Notes: generated from the sequence alone by a model not told the origin. DNA of 64,000 nucleotides from Candidatus Xenolissoclinum pacificiensis L6 (GCA_000512675.1 AXCJ01000001.1:113501-177500); one strand, 5' to 3'; numbered from the stretch's first letter, positions 1 through 9,610 are shown. Translations and numbers: made by a program.

Positions 1-25
1 TGTGCAAATGTTGGAGATTTATCAT

Positions 26-1243
26 ATGGTTACAATAAATAACATCCTAAATAAAATAGCACCTTCTGATACAGTAAGAATTGCAGAACTCGCAAAAAAG
101 TTAAAAAAAGAAGGAAAAGACATTATATCCCTGAGTTTAGGCGAAAGCGATCTAGATAGCCCTGATTTTGCTCTAGAAGGAGCTACAAAAGCCATAGTTT
201 CAGGAGATACAAGATACCCTCCAGTTCCTGGCCATATATCCCTAAGAGAAGCTATTGTCAGAAAATTAGAATTGGAAAATAAACTAAAATATAACGTAGC
301 TGATATAGTAGTATGCAACGGGGCAAAACACGCTCTGTTTAACATATTTTTCTCCGTTATAAATCCTGGTGATGAAGTGATTTTGTTTCTTCCAACATGG
401 GTATCTTACTCTAAAATGGTTGAACTTGCTGGTGGTATTGCAAAAAAAGTGAAATGTAACCAGGACTTTTCAATAGATATAGAGAGCTTTAAGCAAACAA
501 TTAATCACAAAACCAAGGCTATTGTCTTAAACTCGCCAAATAACCCTTCTGGAGCCGTGTATAACGAAAAGGAATTATCACAAATTGCAGAGATACTTGT
601 TGATCATCCTGACGTAATAATTATCAGCGATGATATATATGAGAACATAATTTATGATATGAATAAAGTCCCTCATATTCTGGATAATTATCCCAATCTA
701 ATAGATAGAACCTGTATTGTCAATGGAGTGTCCAAGGGTTACGCTATGACTGGATGGCGCGTTGGATATGTTGCATCAAAGTCACAAGATATCGTTAAAA
801 GTATAAACAAATTACAAACTCATACAACAGGAGGAGTCTGTACAATTGCAGAAGGAGCTGCTTTGGGAGCGATATCTCATACAAATAAAGATAGATCCTT
901 CTTTCAAGATCAAAACAATATGTATAAAGAAAAACGAGATATAGCACTAAAAATACTACAAGATGTCAAAGGTCTGTCTATCAATGTTCCACAAGGAGCA
1001 TTCTATCTTTTTATTGATTGCCAGAATTATATTGGACGTAAAGGACTGTTTGTCCCAGAAATAAACAATTCGATAGATATAGCACAAGATTTGTTAGACC
1101 ACGCCTTAGTTGCTGTTGTACCAGGCGAAGCATTTGAAATGCAAGGGTTTTTTAGAATGTCTTATGCACTCAGCAAAGATTCTCTGATTATGGCTTGTAA
1201 TCGTATAAAAAAATATTTTTCTGAATTATCGGATGCATTATGA
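26..1243 (+). CDS. aatA: Aspartate aminotransferase, class I/II PLP enzyme
   Basis: A cytosolic pyridoxal-phosphate enzyme that exchanges amino groups between aspartate (or related amino acids) and 2-oxoglutarate. The N-terminal APSDT and SLGESDLDSP stretches, the NSPNNPSGAVY motif and the PLP-lysine signature SKGYAMTGWRVGY (lysine near residue 237) are typical of the AspB/AatA type I fold used by Rickettsiales. I chose the ATG at 26 because GGAG at 12-15 sits at good spacing; a GTG at 2 and an ATG at 8 are in frame upstream but lack this. About 405 residues, normal for the family. The stop overlaps the next start by 4 nt (ATGA), so the two genes are probably translationally coupled. Exact substrate preference is not visible. 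Confidence 0.9.
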   Translation: MVTINNILNKIAPSDTVRIAELAKKLKKEGKDIISLSLGESDLDSPDFALEGATKAIVSGDTRYPPVPGHISLREAIVRKLELENKLKYNVADIVVCNGAKHALFNIFFSVINPGDEVILFLPTWVSYSKMVELAGGIAKKVKCNQDFSIDIESFKQTINHKTKAIVLNSPNNPSGAVYNEKELSQIAEILVDHPDVIIISDDIYENIIYDMNKVPHILDNYPNLIDRTCIVNGVSKGYAMTGWRVGYVASKSQDIVKSINKLQTHTTGGVCTIAEGAALGAISHTNKDRSFFQDQNNMYKEKRDIALKILQDVKGLSINVPQGAFYLFIDCQNYIGRKGLFVPEINNSIDIAQDLLDHALVAVVPGEAFEMQGFFRMSYALSKDSLIMACNRIKKYFSELSDAL

Positions 1244-1503
1244 ATTTTGTAAAAAAATTTTCTGTCCCTGCGGTGTCATCTCAAGGACAAAAAATATATA
1301 TTGATATTATGATCGGCACTCCTCATACCGATGTATCTTCCCCAGCTTATTTTCAAAACAAATGGTTGTCCAGTAACAAAAGTTTTTCTATAGATGGAAA
1401 AATTATGTCTGTTCTTCATAAAATATCGATAATGTCCCGCGAAAAGAATATACCTTTGACAGTACTGTTTGAAGAAGTCTTAACAAGAGCTAAGATACTA
1501 TAA
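1240..1503 (+). CDS. DUF2610 family small protein
   Basis: An 87-residue protein matching from memory the small DUF2610 family common in Rickettsiales: an N-terminal beta-rich half (FSVPAVSSQGQKIYIDIMIG), a central FQNKWLSSNK segment and a C-terminal helix of the form VLHKISIMSREKNIPLTVLF. The function of the family is unknown. The start ATG overlaps the aminotransferase stop codon (ATGA), implying one operon. No signal peptide or membrane segment is visible, so it should be cytosolic. The family call rests on motif recognition without an alignment. Confidence 0.75.
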   Translation: MNFVKKFSVPAVSSQGQKIYIDIMIGTPHTDVSSPAYFQNKWLSSNKSFSIDGKIMSVLHKISIMSREKNIPLTVLFEEVLTRAKIL

Positions 1504-1507
1504 ATCT

Positions 1508-1672
1508 GCGAGTATTACCGAACAACTATAGATAAAAAAGCAACTCAAAGATTATGGAATACATGATAATCATTCTTATGGATTTACTATACCGTTTATT
1601 TTTTCTATTAAAACAAGCAAGATAATGAAGAATGAGAGAGTTTTTAGATTCTACCTAAGAGGTTTCAGTTTT
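1508..1672 (-). mobile_element. IS1-family transposase (InsB) 3' remnant
   Basis: Read on the minus strand, this stretch encodes the C-terminal part of an IS1-type InsB: ESKNSLILHYLACFNRK followed by NKRYSKSIRMI, the characteristic arginine-lysine-serine tail, ending in hydrophobic residues with a stop inside the frame. A second copy of the same sequence lies at 52268-52440. The rest of the transposase is absent here. Another piece of the same IS type, the InsA start, lies at 3470-3832 on the same strand, beyond the CheD-like gene. Non-functional. Confidence 0.75.
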
Positions 1673-1727
1673 ATCTTCTATCTCAAGCGTATATCACAAA
1701 ATATTTTATAACTCTTCTTTCTTTAGC

Positions 1728-3155
1728 TCAGCACTTTTCTATGTGATAATTTCGTACACATACAGCGTGCAACTCTACTGCCTTCATTGATTCACATGGA
1801 TTATTATAATAGTATCTATCTATTTCCTCTATATAAGGAAAATGGTAATTAAAAATTTCATTCCCTAAGTTATCATGACCATCAGATAATTCTTTGACTA
1901 TATGATTGATCAAGTATTGATTATGTATATTTGCATCCTCTCCCAAGTATATTTGTGAAATCTGAGAATGAGAAACATCCCTGAAATTACCATCTAGCTG
2001 TTGAGATACTGCTGATACAACGTTTTGTATTGATTTTTCTAACTCAGATATCATCATAGTGATAATAGATCGCCAAACTACATCATTTAACTCATCATTA
2101 CCTGATGATGAATGATTATTACTTTCTATATATTTTGCTTTCATATTGAATATTCGTTTTATATTTTCTCGACATAGAAGTAAAGCAGATGCTCTTTTAT
2201 TATGTGAAACTATGAAAGTATCACAAAAAGCACTATATGCTGTTATCAATCCTTTATTAGCATATTGTTGTTGCGGTAATACATGTGTAATTTTCGATGT
2301 TGCTGTATCAAAAACAAATTCTGTAACTTGGTCAGGGTCAAATACTTGTAATTGATGTAAGGATATATTTTTGTCAGATAATTGGTTGATGACTTTTAAG
2401 AGCATATCAGATGTATTATCTTTTGTTTTCTTTGGAAATCTAGATCCAATTATTCGTAGATCCAATGGTTCATTTTCAGAATCACGTATGTGCGAAAGAG
2501 CAAGAGACAATGGTGTAAGATTTGTTATCTTGAATAGAATATGGGCTAATATAGCTTTCTTATTATTAGGATTCCATATTACAACTGCAATACAACCATG
2601 GAGCATATCAGTGCCTATTTTCTCCTTGTTGACTGAAGAAATATAAATTTCTCCTTGTTCTACTCTATAAGCATTTTCTTGTTCATCATGTCTATATGTT
2701 GCATATGGGAACAGATCATATATCCTGTTAGATAGATATAACAAATGATCTCTAAAATATTGTTGTTTTTCATCAGTGCATCTTGTTATTAAGTATGATA
2801 GGTGATGATAACAATACACTAAGCAATGACATTGAATAATTTTAGGCATATTACTATTAGCTAGTATTTCCATGACTATAATTAACATTTCATTAATAGC
2901 TTTATCTATTTTCTTCTGAGAATATTTGGAATATGATTTACGCAAGCATTTTACTATCTTTTGCGTTTTGATATCCTGTCCGCGTTTAATACTGATTTTC
3001 TTGTAACTTTCATAAGGGGACTTTAAAATATTAAAAATTTCTTCATATGTACGCAATATAGTTGGTACTTTGCGTGGTATCAGTCCTGGTATCTTATGTT
3101 TTTCAACTGATTGTAAGAAATCAGATATGGATTTATACTTTCCTGTGAGTAACAT
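1728..3155 (-). CDS. Protein with central CheD-like glutamine deamidase domain
   Basis: A 475-residue protein with no overall match that I recognise. Residues about 163-292 follow the CheD glutamine deamidase pattern: a VEQGEIYISS-like strand, then T182, C188 and H205 in the context GTDMLHGCIAVVIWN...AILAH. The T-to-C spacing of 6 and C-to-H spacing of 17 equal those of the catalytic Thr21/Cys27/His44 of Thermotoga CheD. A LDLRIIG strand and an EFVFDTATSKI strand follow in the CheD order. CheD is normally a stand-alone chemotaxis protein of about 160 residues; here about 160 unknown, helix-rich residues precede the domain and about 180 follow it. CNF1-type toxins share this fold and chemistry. 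No signal peptide. The gene lies between two IS1-family fragments. Its substrate is unknown. Confidence 0.7.
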   Translation of the reverse strand: MLLTGKYKSISDFLQSVEKHKIPGLIPRKVPTILRTYEEIFNILKSPYESYKKISIKRGQDIKTQKIVKCLRKSYSKYSQKKIDKAINEMLIIVMEILANSNMPKIIQCHCLVYCYHHLSYLITRCTDEKQQYFRDHLLYLSNRIYDLFPYATYRHDEQENAYRVEQGEIYISSVNKEKIGTDMLHGCIAVVIWNPNNKKAILAHILFKITNLTPLSLALSHIRDSENEPLDLRIIGSRFPKKTKDNTSDMLLKVINQLSDKNISLHQLQVFDPDQVTEFVFDTATSKITHVLPQQQYANKGLITAYSAFCDTFIVSHNKRASALLLCRENIKRIFNMKAKYIESNNHSSSGNDELNDVVWRSIITMMISELEKSIQNVVSAVSQQLDGNFRDVSHSQISQIYLGEDANIHNQYLINHIVKELSDGHDNLGNEIFNYHFPYIEEIDRYYYNNPCESMKAVELHAVCVRNYHIEKC

Positions 3156-3469
3156 ACGTTCTTTAATTAGCTATATGTTTATATATATAACATATAATTT
3201 ATTGTTTTTTCAATACATAAAAACTTCTTATGATTTCAAGATTGGTATACATATTTACTAAAATTTGTAATCAATAGTTAATAGTGATACCGTGTCATTT
3301 GTAAATAAAAATAAATTTAATTGTATCTTTAAGGTATAAAAAGGTCAGAAAATATAATGCTTGTACATAAAGCAGAAATCAGGTAAGACGGATACTTAAT
3401 TTCACATGCTCTCTCTATCGTTGCACAGATTAACAGTGAATGATCCTAATAATACCACTATATCCTCCA

Positions 3470-3832
3470 TTCCCCCCCTGATTCTATTCTTGACTCTTTC
3501 CAGGTCGAACTTGATTTGCTCTGCTGTTATTTCAATCCAGATAGATATCAGTTTATTATGTATCCCTGTAAGTCTTTCTATTGTCCTAATTCCACAATTC
3601 TCTCAATATAACTTGATTACTTTCAATCTATCTGATCCATTTTTATCCTTGTGTCTCCTAGTTATATTTGCATACTTTTCATTTGTATCTTTGTTTGCCT
3701 CGTGCTAATCCATTCTTGATGCTTTTTTACTTACGCAACGCTTTCAATTTCCTGCCATATCGCACCTTAGCATACCTGTTGTTTCCTTTCTAACAAATTC
3801 AGCTGTCCTTGTCTATCTTTAATCGTCAATGC
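3470..3832 (-). mobile_element. IS1-family transposase (InsA) remnant
   Basis: The minus strand carries a decayed InsA-like reading frame whose better-preserved copy (52738 down to about 52490) reads CKRCESKKYSGSDRLKV and then IKLYREN.GIRTIERLTGI, a zinc-finger plus helix-turn-helix typical of IS1 InsA. The left end, TTGGCATTGACGATTAAAG on the minus strand, is shared with 52738 and with 31787. Several stops and frameshifts make it dead. The 3156-3469 stretch between it and the CheD-like gene holds nothing that I recognise. Confidence 0.65.
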
Positions 3833-3900
3833 CAATCCGCGCTATTCTTTTTGTAAAAGATCTGTTTTATAATATAATTTCAGCGATACTTAAGACTATA

Positions 3901-6201
3901 ATGGAAAATTTTAAAAACATAGATTCTTTCTACAGAGAAAACGTGTCCTTCTCATACAAACAAGAGAATAGTATGTACGTTTTGTCAATGTTCCCTTATC
4001 CATCTGGACAAATTCATGTCGGACATTTAAGAAATTACACTATAGGTGATGTAATCGCTAGATATTATCGGGGACAAGGGATAAGCGTGTTGTACCCAAT
4101 AGGTTGGGATGCTTTTGGCTTACCTGCTGAGAATGCTGCAATAAATTCAGGAGTACATCCAAAAAAATGGACTAAAGAAAATATACATTCTATGAAGTCC
4201 GACCTAAAAAATCTGAATCTATCTTATGACTGGTCCAAGGAATTCAGTACTTCTGATGAACATTATTGTAAATATGAGCAAATGATATTCGCTACTTTGT
4301 TTAAACAGGGGCTTGTATATAGAAAAAAATCAGAAGTCAACTGGGATCCAATAGATAAAACAGTTCTTGCAAATGAACAAGTTGTAGATGGCAAAGGATG
4401 GAGATCAGGTGCAATAATTGAAAAAAAAATGCTAGAGCAATGGTTTTTCAAAATCACTGACTTTGCAGAAGATCTGTTACAAGGTCTAGACACATTAAAA
4501 GATTGGCCAGAACAAGTACGATCAATGCAAAAAAGATGGATCGGTAAATCAATAGGCATGTGCATAAAATTTCCTCTAGTGAATTCAAATACTGAAATAG
4601 AGGTTTTTACAACCAGACCAGAAACCATATTTGGTGTCACGTTCATAGCTGTATCCAAAGATCATCCTATAGTGCAAAATACTAATACACCAAATACCAG
4701 CATAAAAGTCCATCACCCTATCAATCACAAAATTATAATCCCTGTCTTTATTGCTGATTTTGTATTATCGTCATATGGATGTGGAGCAGTTTGCTCCGTG
4801 CCCGCACACGATAAGAGAGATTTCGACTTCGCACAAGAACACAATATAGAGATAAACCCTGTCATACAAAGTGAAACCATACCGTACATACGTAGTGAAG
4901 GCATAATGATAAACTCGGAATTCTTAAATGGGATGCAAGTCCTAGATGCTAGAAGTAAGATAACCGAATATTTGCTACAAAACAACCTCGGAAAAAAAGA
5001 AATCAACTATAAAATAAAAGACTGGGGAATATCCAGACAACGATATTGGGGCAATCCAATTCCTGTTGTATACTGCGATGAATGTGGAATAGTTCTAGAA
5101 AATAGATTACCCGTGCTTTTACCTGATAATATAGATTTATCATCAGGACAAAATCTATCCAACCATCCTACCTGGAAATATACATCATGTCCTAATTGCA
5201 AAAAACATGCCACCCGTGAAACAGATACCTTTGATACATTTGTAGAATCATCATGGTATTTTCTTTATTTTTGTAATAAGCACAACCCTCTCGCAAGAGA
5301 ACATATAGATAAAACAATGCCTGTAGATATATATATCGGGGGAATAGAACATGCAGTGATGCACCTTTTATATGCTAGATTTTTCATAAGAGCAATGTCT
5401 AAATGTAATTATTTCTCACTAGAAGAACCCTTTAAACACCTTATTACTCAAGGTATGGTATGTCATGAAACTTTCCAAGATTCCTCGGGAAATTGGTTGT
5501 ACCCCTCTGAAGCAAAAGAAAAGCAGATGCTAAGAGAAGAAGTGATTCGAGGAAGAATCGAAAAAATGAGTAAGTCAAAGAAAAATGTTGTCAATTTACA
5601 AAATAGTGTAAATGAATATGGCTCTGATGTTTTAAAATTTTTCGTTCTTTCAGATAACCCAATAGATAAAGATATGGAATGGAATGAAGAAAAATTAAAA
5701 TCTACTAGACGCTTTCTTACAAAAGTATTCAATTTATTCATATCAGATAAAAACAATAAAAACAATGAAAATAATTGGTTCTATCAACGAATAAAAAGTA
5801 TATATGATAACACTAAAAATCTTGCATTTAATAAAGCAATAGCCAATATATATGAGATCACAAACATAGCAGTGGAAAAAGGATTGAACTCAGAGATGAA
5901 AAACTGCCTTATCAGGGTATTAGAATTATTTACACCATCAATGGCAGAATACATATGGAGAGTTATTCTAAAAAACACTACAGAACTGCATAAAATGCAT
6001 TTCATAAATGTTGATCCCCTAATAGTTGAGAATAAGAACTTCAAAATAGCCGTACAAGTAAATGGAAAGTTCAAAGGCACAATAACTGTTAGTGAAAATA
6101 TTCACGAATCGGAAGTAATTAAAACTGTTAAAGAAAAATTTAACCAAGAAATCAAGAAATACGTATATGTACCAAAAAAGATTTTCAATATAGTAACATA
6201 A
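3901..6201 (+). CDS. leuS: Leucyl-tRNA synthetase
   Basis: A class Ia synthetase that charges tRNA-Leu and edits mischarged products in the cytosol. The HIGH-type motif lies in FPYPSGQIHVGHLRNY, the CP1 editing domain in TTRPETIFGVTF, and the KMSKS loop is EKMSKSKKN. The frame is open upstream to 3829, but that part overlaps IS remnant sequence and resembles no LeuS, so I take the ATG at 3901. The resulting 766 residues are somewhat shorter than the 830-860 of typical bacterial enzymes. The C-terminal RNA-binding end (VQVNGKFKGTITV) is intact. It stands alone, preceded and followed by IS debris. Confidence 0.96.
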   Translation: MENFKNIDSFYRENVSFSYKQENSMYVLSMFPYPSGQIHVGHLRNYTIGDVIARYYRGQGISVLYPIGWDAFGLPAENAAINSGVHPKKWTKENIHSMKSDLKNLNLSYDWSKEFSTSDEHYCKYEQMIFATLFKQGLVYRKKSEVNWDPIDKTVLANEQVVDGKGWRSGAIIEKKMLEQWFFKITDFAEDLLQGLDTLKDWPEQVRSMQKRWIGKSIGMCIKFPLVNSNTEIEVFTTRPETIFGVTFIAVSKDHPIVQNTNTPNTSIKVHHPINHKIIIPVFIADFVLSSYGCGAVCSVPAHDKRDFDFAQEHNIEINPVIQSETIPYIRSEGIMINSEFLNGMQVLDARSKITEYLLQNNLGKKEINYKIKDWGISRQRYWGNPIPVVYCDECGIVLENRLPVLLPDNIDLSSGQNLSNHPTWKYTSCPNCKKHATRETDTFDTFVESSWYFLYFCNKHNPLAREHIDKTMPVDIYIGGIEHAVMHLLYARFFIRAMSKCNYFSLEEPFKHLITQGMVCHETFQDSSGNWLYPSEAKEKQMLREEVIRGRIEKMSKSKKNVVNLQNSVNEYGSDVLKFFVLSDNPIDKDMEWNEEKLKSTRRFLTKVFNLFISDKNNKNNENNWFYQRIKSIYDNTKNLAFNKAIANIYEITNIAVEKGLNSEMKNCLIRVLELFTPSMAEYIWRVILKNTTELHKMHFINVDPLIVENKNFKIAVQVNGKFKGTITVSENIHESEVIKTVKEKFNQEIKKYVYVPKKIFNIVT

Positions 6202-6255
6202 TATATTTTGCAATTATCCCCCCTGAAGAGGAATTGTATGAACGATTCTGTTTAA

Positions 6256-6531
6256 CCTAATCATTTTTTCTTCAAGGTATATAAAGATCTTCTTAATGAA
6301 GATGCAACTACTAATAGTAAGGAATATGAAGCTTCACATTTAGTAAATAATTATTTTTGGAATCACATAGCTATGGTAAACCTAGAAAAGTGTTCTAAGG
6401 ATAAACTTGAAGATTGTTGTGGATTTTTTTCAGTATGGTTAGTATCAGTTGAATATGAGGAGTGTTTTAAAGGGAAAAATCCTATGTATCATTTCTACTA
6501 TAGAAAGATTAGACCTCCTGTGAAATTATAA
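6256..6531 (+). pseudogene. Decayed ORF of unknown function, no start codon
   Basis: An open frame of 91 codons between stops with gene-like composition (KVYKDLLNEDATTNSKEY and GFFSVWLVSVEYEECF are parts) but no in-frame start before a methionine near the middle. It looks like the 3' part of a larger lost gene. I do not recognise the family. A faint resemblance to DUF1911/PoNe-type immunity proteins was noted but is too weak to use. It lies between leuS and an IS5-family pseudogene. Confidence 0.3.
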
Positions 6532-6594
6532 GAAAAAGAGTATATGATTGAATAATATCAACAAATGAATAGAATGATGAAGCTAAATTATCAG

Positions 6595-7190
6595 AAGGTG
6601 ACAAGAAGCCACGAGTATTTTTGAGGCTATTTGGTATGAAGGTAGGGAAATGCAGAAGAATACTCAAGAAAGTACAGATTGTGTGGAAAAGCAAGGTGCT
6701 GAAAAGAGCAAGAAGACCATATAAGTTGAGTCTATCTGATATGATGTTAGCATCATTTCTATACTACCGTAGCTATGTGACACAAGAATTCATAGGATAT
6801 TTATTTGGTCGATTCACAAGTATGTGGGTTTATTAGGAAATTAGAACCCATTGTAGCTAGCATAGTATCTATCACTAAAAGTAAAAAACTATCCAAGGAA
6901 GATATAGAAACTAATCGAAAGTATTTGTAGATTCTGGATATCAAGGTATTCATAATTATCATAGAAGATCGGTATACCATCATAAAAATACCAAATGTAG
7001 GGAGGTCACTTCTGCAGAAAAAGATCATAATACTCTGCTTGCAAAAACTCGTATTAAGGTCGAACATGTCATTCGTAATCTGAAAACTTTCAATATCCTT
7101 TCTCATACATATGATAACAAAAGGAAGAGATATAATCTCAAATTTAATATCGTTGCTGGCATCGTCAACCTTAATTATGGCTTCTAATAA
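6595..7190 (+). mobile_element. IS5-type transposase pseudogene (DDE_Tnp_4 group)
   Basis: The plus strand encodes a helix-turn-helix stretch (SLSDMMLASFLYYRSYVTQE) and, after an internal deletion near 6905-6925, the catalytic C-terminal part VDSGYQGIHNYH, then LAKTRIKVEHVIRNLKTFN and RYNLKFNIVAGIVNLN. A related copy lies at 20735-21290 and supplies the middle missing here. Frameshifts and stops interrupt the gene, so it is inactive. Confidence 0.75.
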
Positions 7191-7387
7191 TCCATTATAT
7201 TATTCACCTCTGATCTTTTGTCTCAAACTAATTTCACAGTAGGTCTATTATGTGTTTTGCTGGATAACTTATTAAATAACCCTATATTTGATGTTTTAAT
7301 ATCTGATAGAAATGTAAATTTACTAAATAATGTTTTCCAGTAATTGAAAATTTAGTTCCTATTATAAATTCTTTATATACCTCACTT

Positions 7388-7623
7388 AGGTTCTGTTTAC
7401 ATAAGGAAAAGAAAGTTTTAGGTGATAAAGTAGGAATAAAAAAAAGGGATAATGAAATTATTACATATAAAAAACAAAATCCCTGTCACAGATTATCCCC
7501 TAAAAGCATGAGAACGGTAATTTATCAAAACATACCTGAAAGAAGTGAAGTTTATCAGAAAGACAGAGGATATAGACCATTTGAAGGAATATTGTTTATA
7601 TTAAAAGGAGGATACCAATTTCG
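7388..7623 (+). mobile_element. IS5-type element, left-end fragment
   Basis: It begins with the terminal sequence AGGTTCTGTTTACATAAGG, matching the left ends at 52197 and 52762, and runs through a decayed N-terminal transposase part (FEGILFILKGGYQFR compared with GVYFILKGGSQWRLLP at 52762-53224). It stops abruptly at the 3' end of tsaD, so the rest of the element has been lost. Between 7191 and 7387 I see nothing recognisable. Confidence 0.65.
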
Positions 7624-7625
7624 AT

Positions 7626-8630
7626 TTACAATGGCCATCTTGATCTAGGTGTAAAGAATAAATCACAAGTACAGTTATTCCTAATATAATTTTGGTATCC
7701 TGCCCAAGCAATCATCACTGCATTATCTGTACAATACTTGATAGGAGGATATACACACTTTATATCTAGTTGATCTGTAAGACTCTGACGTATGTATTGA
7801 TTAGCAGCCACACCTCCTGAAACCACAAGGGTATTCAGATCCCTATCCCCATATAACTCCTGTGATTTCTGTATAGAATTTTGTATCCTGTCCAATAGGA
7901 TTTGTACTATAGTATATTCAAATGACGCACTAATATCTTCTTTATACTGCGAGTCATTGCTCTGACAAGAATGAATTGTATTGATTACTGATGTCTTGAG
8001 TCCAGAAAATGAAAAGTCATACTTTGATTTTGTCAATAGAGGTTTTGGAAAAGAAAATGCCTTGCGATTACCTCTCAATGCATACTGTTCGATCTCAGGA
8101 CCTCCAGGATAAGATAATTGCATTTCCCGTGCTACTTTATCAAAACACTCCCCTATAGAATCATCAATTGTAGTTCCAATCTGCATATATTTACCTACAT
8201 CTTCAACAACCAATATTTGACAGTGTCCACCTGATATTAATAAGAGAAGGAATGGCATCGTTATATCTAGAAACATAGTTACCATGAGCGCATGGCCTTC
8301 TAAATGGTTAACAGGTACCATTGGGATTCCTGTTATAAGAGATAAAGACTTTGCTAGCATAGTAGCCACTATCAAACCACCTATCAAGCCTGGTCCACCA
8401 GTAAATGCAATAAGGTTGATATCCTTCCAAGAAACCTTGGCATCTTGCAATACCTTCCCAATCATAGGACGCAACGACAACACGTGATTTCTTGCTGCAT
8501 ATTCAGGATACACACCACCAAACATGTTATGATCCTGAGAGAATATTGCTTCACTTAATATATGCCCACTGTCATCGATAATTGCTACTGCTGTCTCATC
8601 ACAACTTGCTTCTATACCAAAAATGACCAT
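7626..8630 (-). CDS. tsaD: tRNA t6A threonylcarbamoyltransferase TsaD
   Basis: TsaD (Kae1/YgjD family) transfers the threonylcarbamoyl group to A37 of tRNAs that read ANN codons, working with TsaB and TsaE in the cytosol. The start IFGIEASCDETAVAI, the metal-binding NHLEGHAL pair of histidines, the glycine-rich ISGGHC and VVSGGVAANQYI motifs and the C-terminal CTDNAVMIAWAG aspartate are all present. The length of 334 residues is normal. The gene starts 2 nt after the stop of the upstream TAXI-family gene, so the two are co-transcribed. The downstream end abuts an IS fragment. Confidence 0.96.
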   Translation of the reverse strand: MVIFGIEASCDETAVAIIDDSGHILSEAIFSQDHNMFGGVYPEYAARNHVLSLRPMIGKVLQDAKVSWKDINLIAFTGGPGLIGGLIVATMLAKSLSLITGIPMVPVNHLEGHALMVTMFLDITMPFLLLLISGGHCQILVVEDVGKYMQIGTTIDDSIGECFDKVAREMQLSYPGGPEIEQYALRGNRKAFSFPKPLLTKSKYDFSFSGLKTSVINTIHSCQSNDSQYKEDISASFEYTIVQILLDRIQNSIQKSQELYGDRDLNTLVVSGGVAANQYIRQSLTDQLDIKCVYPPIKYCTDNAVMIAWAGYQNYIRNNCTCDLFFTPRSRWPL

Positions 8631-8632
8631 TA

Positions 8633-9610
8633 CTAATCACAATTTGCAACCTTATAACCTTTTTCTTTATAGTACCTACATGCTCCTGGATGTATATCAT
8701 AAGGCAAATGATTGATATCTAAAAGGTCATTAACCTTTATGGTCTTAAAGACTCCATGAGAAGATTGCAGAATTCTCAGATTTTCCAGTGCATTCTTAGT
8801 GACTTGATACACCATCTCTTCATCCTCATCCTTGTGAGTCACAAACATAGCACGAACTGATATTGTACTTATGGGCTCAGAATTATCATATGTACCTACA
8901 GGTATGATAAACTTTTCATAGTATGGATATTTATCCACAACATGACTCACAAAATAATCACCCAATTTTACCACTCTTATACCACATGTTACCAGCGCCT
9001 CTTTCAATACAGCACTCGGAATTGCTACAAAATCAGCAATCAAATCAATTTTTGAATCACAAAGAGCTTGTGTCTGCTCAGCATTTCTAAGTTGTGCATA
9101 CACAGAAAAATCTGATTTTTCCCAACCTTTCTCTCTCAATAGATTATTTAACGCATATCTTGTTCCAGTACCAGGAACTCCAGTATTTATTTTGCCTCCG
9201 AAAACATCGTCAAAAACATTGATATCAGTATTACTCCTAGTAGCAAGGTTAAGAGCCTCTTTATGCAAACCAAAGACTACTCTTAAAGGACTATCTGGGT
9301 GATTTCTATACTCTGTGTATATTAGATCATTCTGTATAATAGCAAATTCCATATTTTTTGAAAGCATAGCATGCTTATTATAGATGGTTCCAGGAGTGGT
9401 TTGCACAGAGCATATTATTCTCTTATCTTTATCAACAGAAGCATTATAATCGTTCAATATTTTACATATAAAGTTACCAAAAGGGTAGTAACTACCGGTT
9501 ATTGACGCAGTTCCAACACGGATATATTCCTTTGCTGTGGAATGATAACCAAACGAGACTAAACAAATGAAAATGAATAAAATTCTTAGGTATCTACTGT
9601 AAGGATGCAT
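8633..9610 (-). CDS. TAXI-family TRAP transporter solute-binding protein
   Basis: A 325-residue periplasmic binding protein. A cleavable signal peptide (basic MHPYSRYLR, hydrophobic ILFIFICLVSFGY, then STAKE) precedes the TAXI start IRVGTASITGSYYPFGN, and TGVPGTGTRYALNNLL is the usual core motif. TAXI proteins capture small organic acids or amino acids such as glutamate for a TRAP permease. No TRAP membrane subunit lies nearby, so it either works with a permease encoded elsewhere or is an orphan. It is first in an operon with tsaD and divergent from lipB across a 146-bp AT-rich spacer that probably holds both promoters. Confidence 0.9.
   Translation of the reverse strand: MHPYSRYLRILFIFICLVSFGYHSTAKEYIRVGTASITGSYYPFGNFICKILNDYNASVDKDKRIICSVQTTPGTIYNKHAMLSKNMEFAIIQNDLIYTEYRNHPDSPLRVVFGLHKEALNLATRSNTDINVFDDVFGGKINTGVPGTGTRYALNNLLREKGWEKSDFSVYAQLRNAEQTQALCDSKIDLIADFVAIPSAVLKEALVTCGIRVVKLGDYFVSHVVDKYPYYEKFIIPVGTYDNSEPISTISVRAMFVTHKDEDEEMVYQVTKNALENLRILQSSHGVFKTIKVNDLLDINHLPYDIHPGACRYYKEKGYKVANCD

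Noticed and set aside
3406..3708. 100-codon plus-strand ORF upstream of leuS
   Set aside because: It is the antisense shadow of the InsA remnant on the minus strand.
3829..3900. Extended start of leuS
   Set aside because: The extra 24 codons overlap and adjoin IS1-family terminal sequence and do not resemble LeuS N-termini; the ATG at 3901 fits better.
6256..6531. Possible DUF1911/PoNe immunity protein fragment
   Set aside because: Only a faint resemblance around GFFSVWLVSVEYEE; no start codon and no neighbouring toxin, so no function is claimed.
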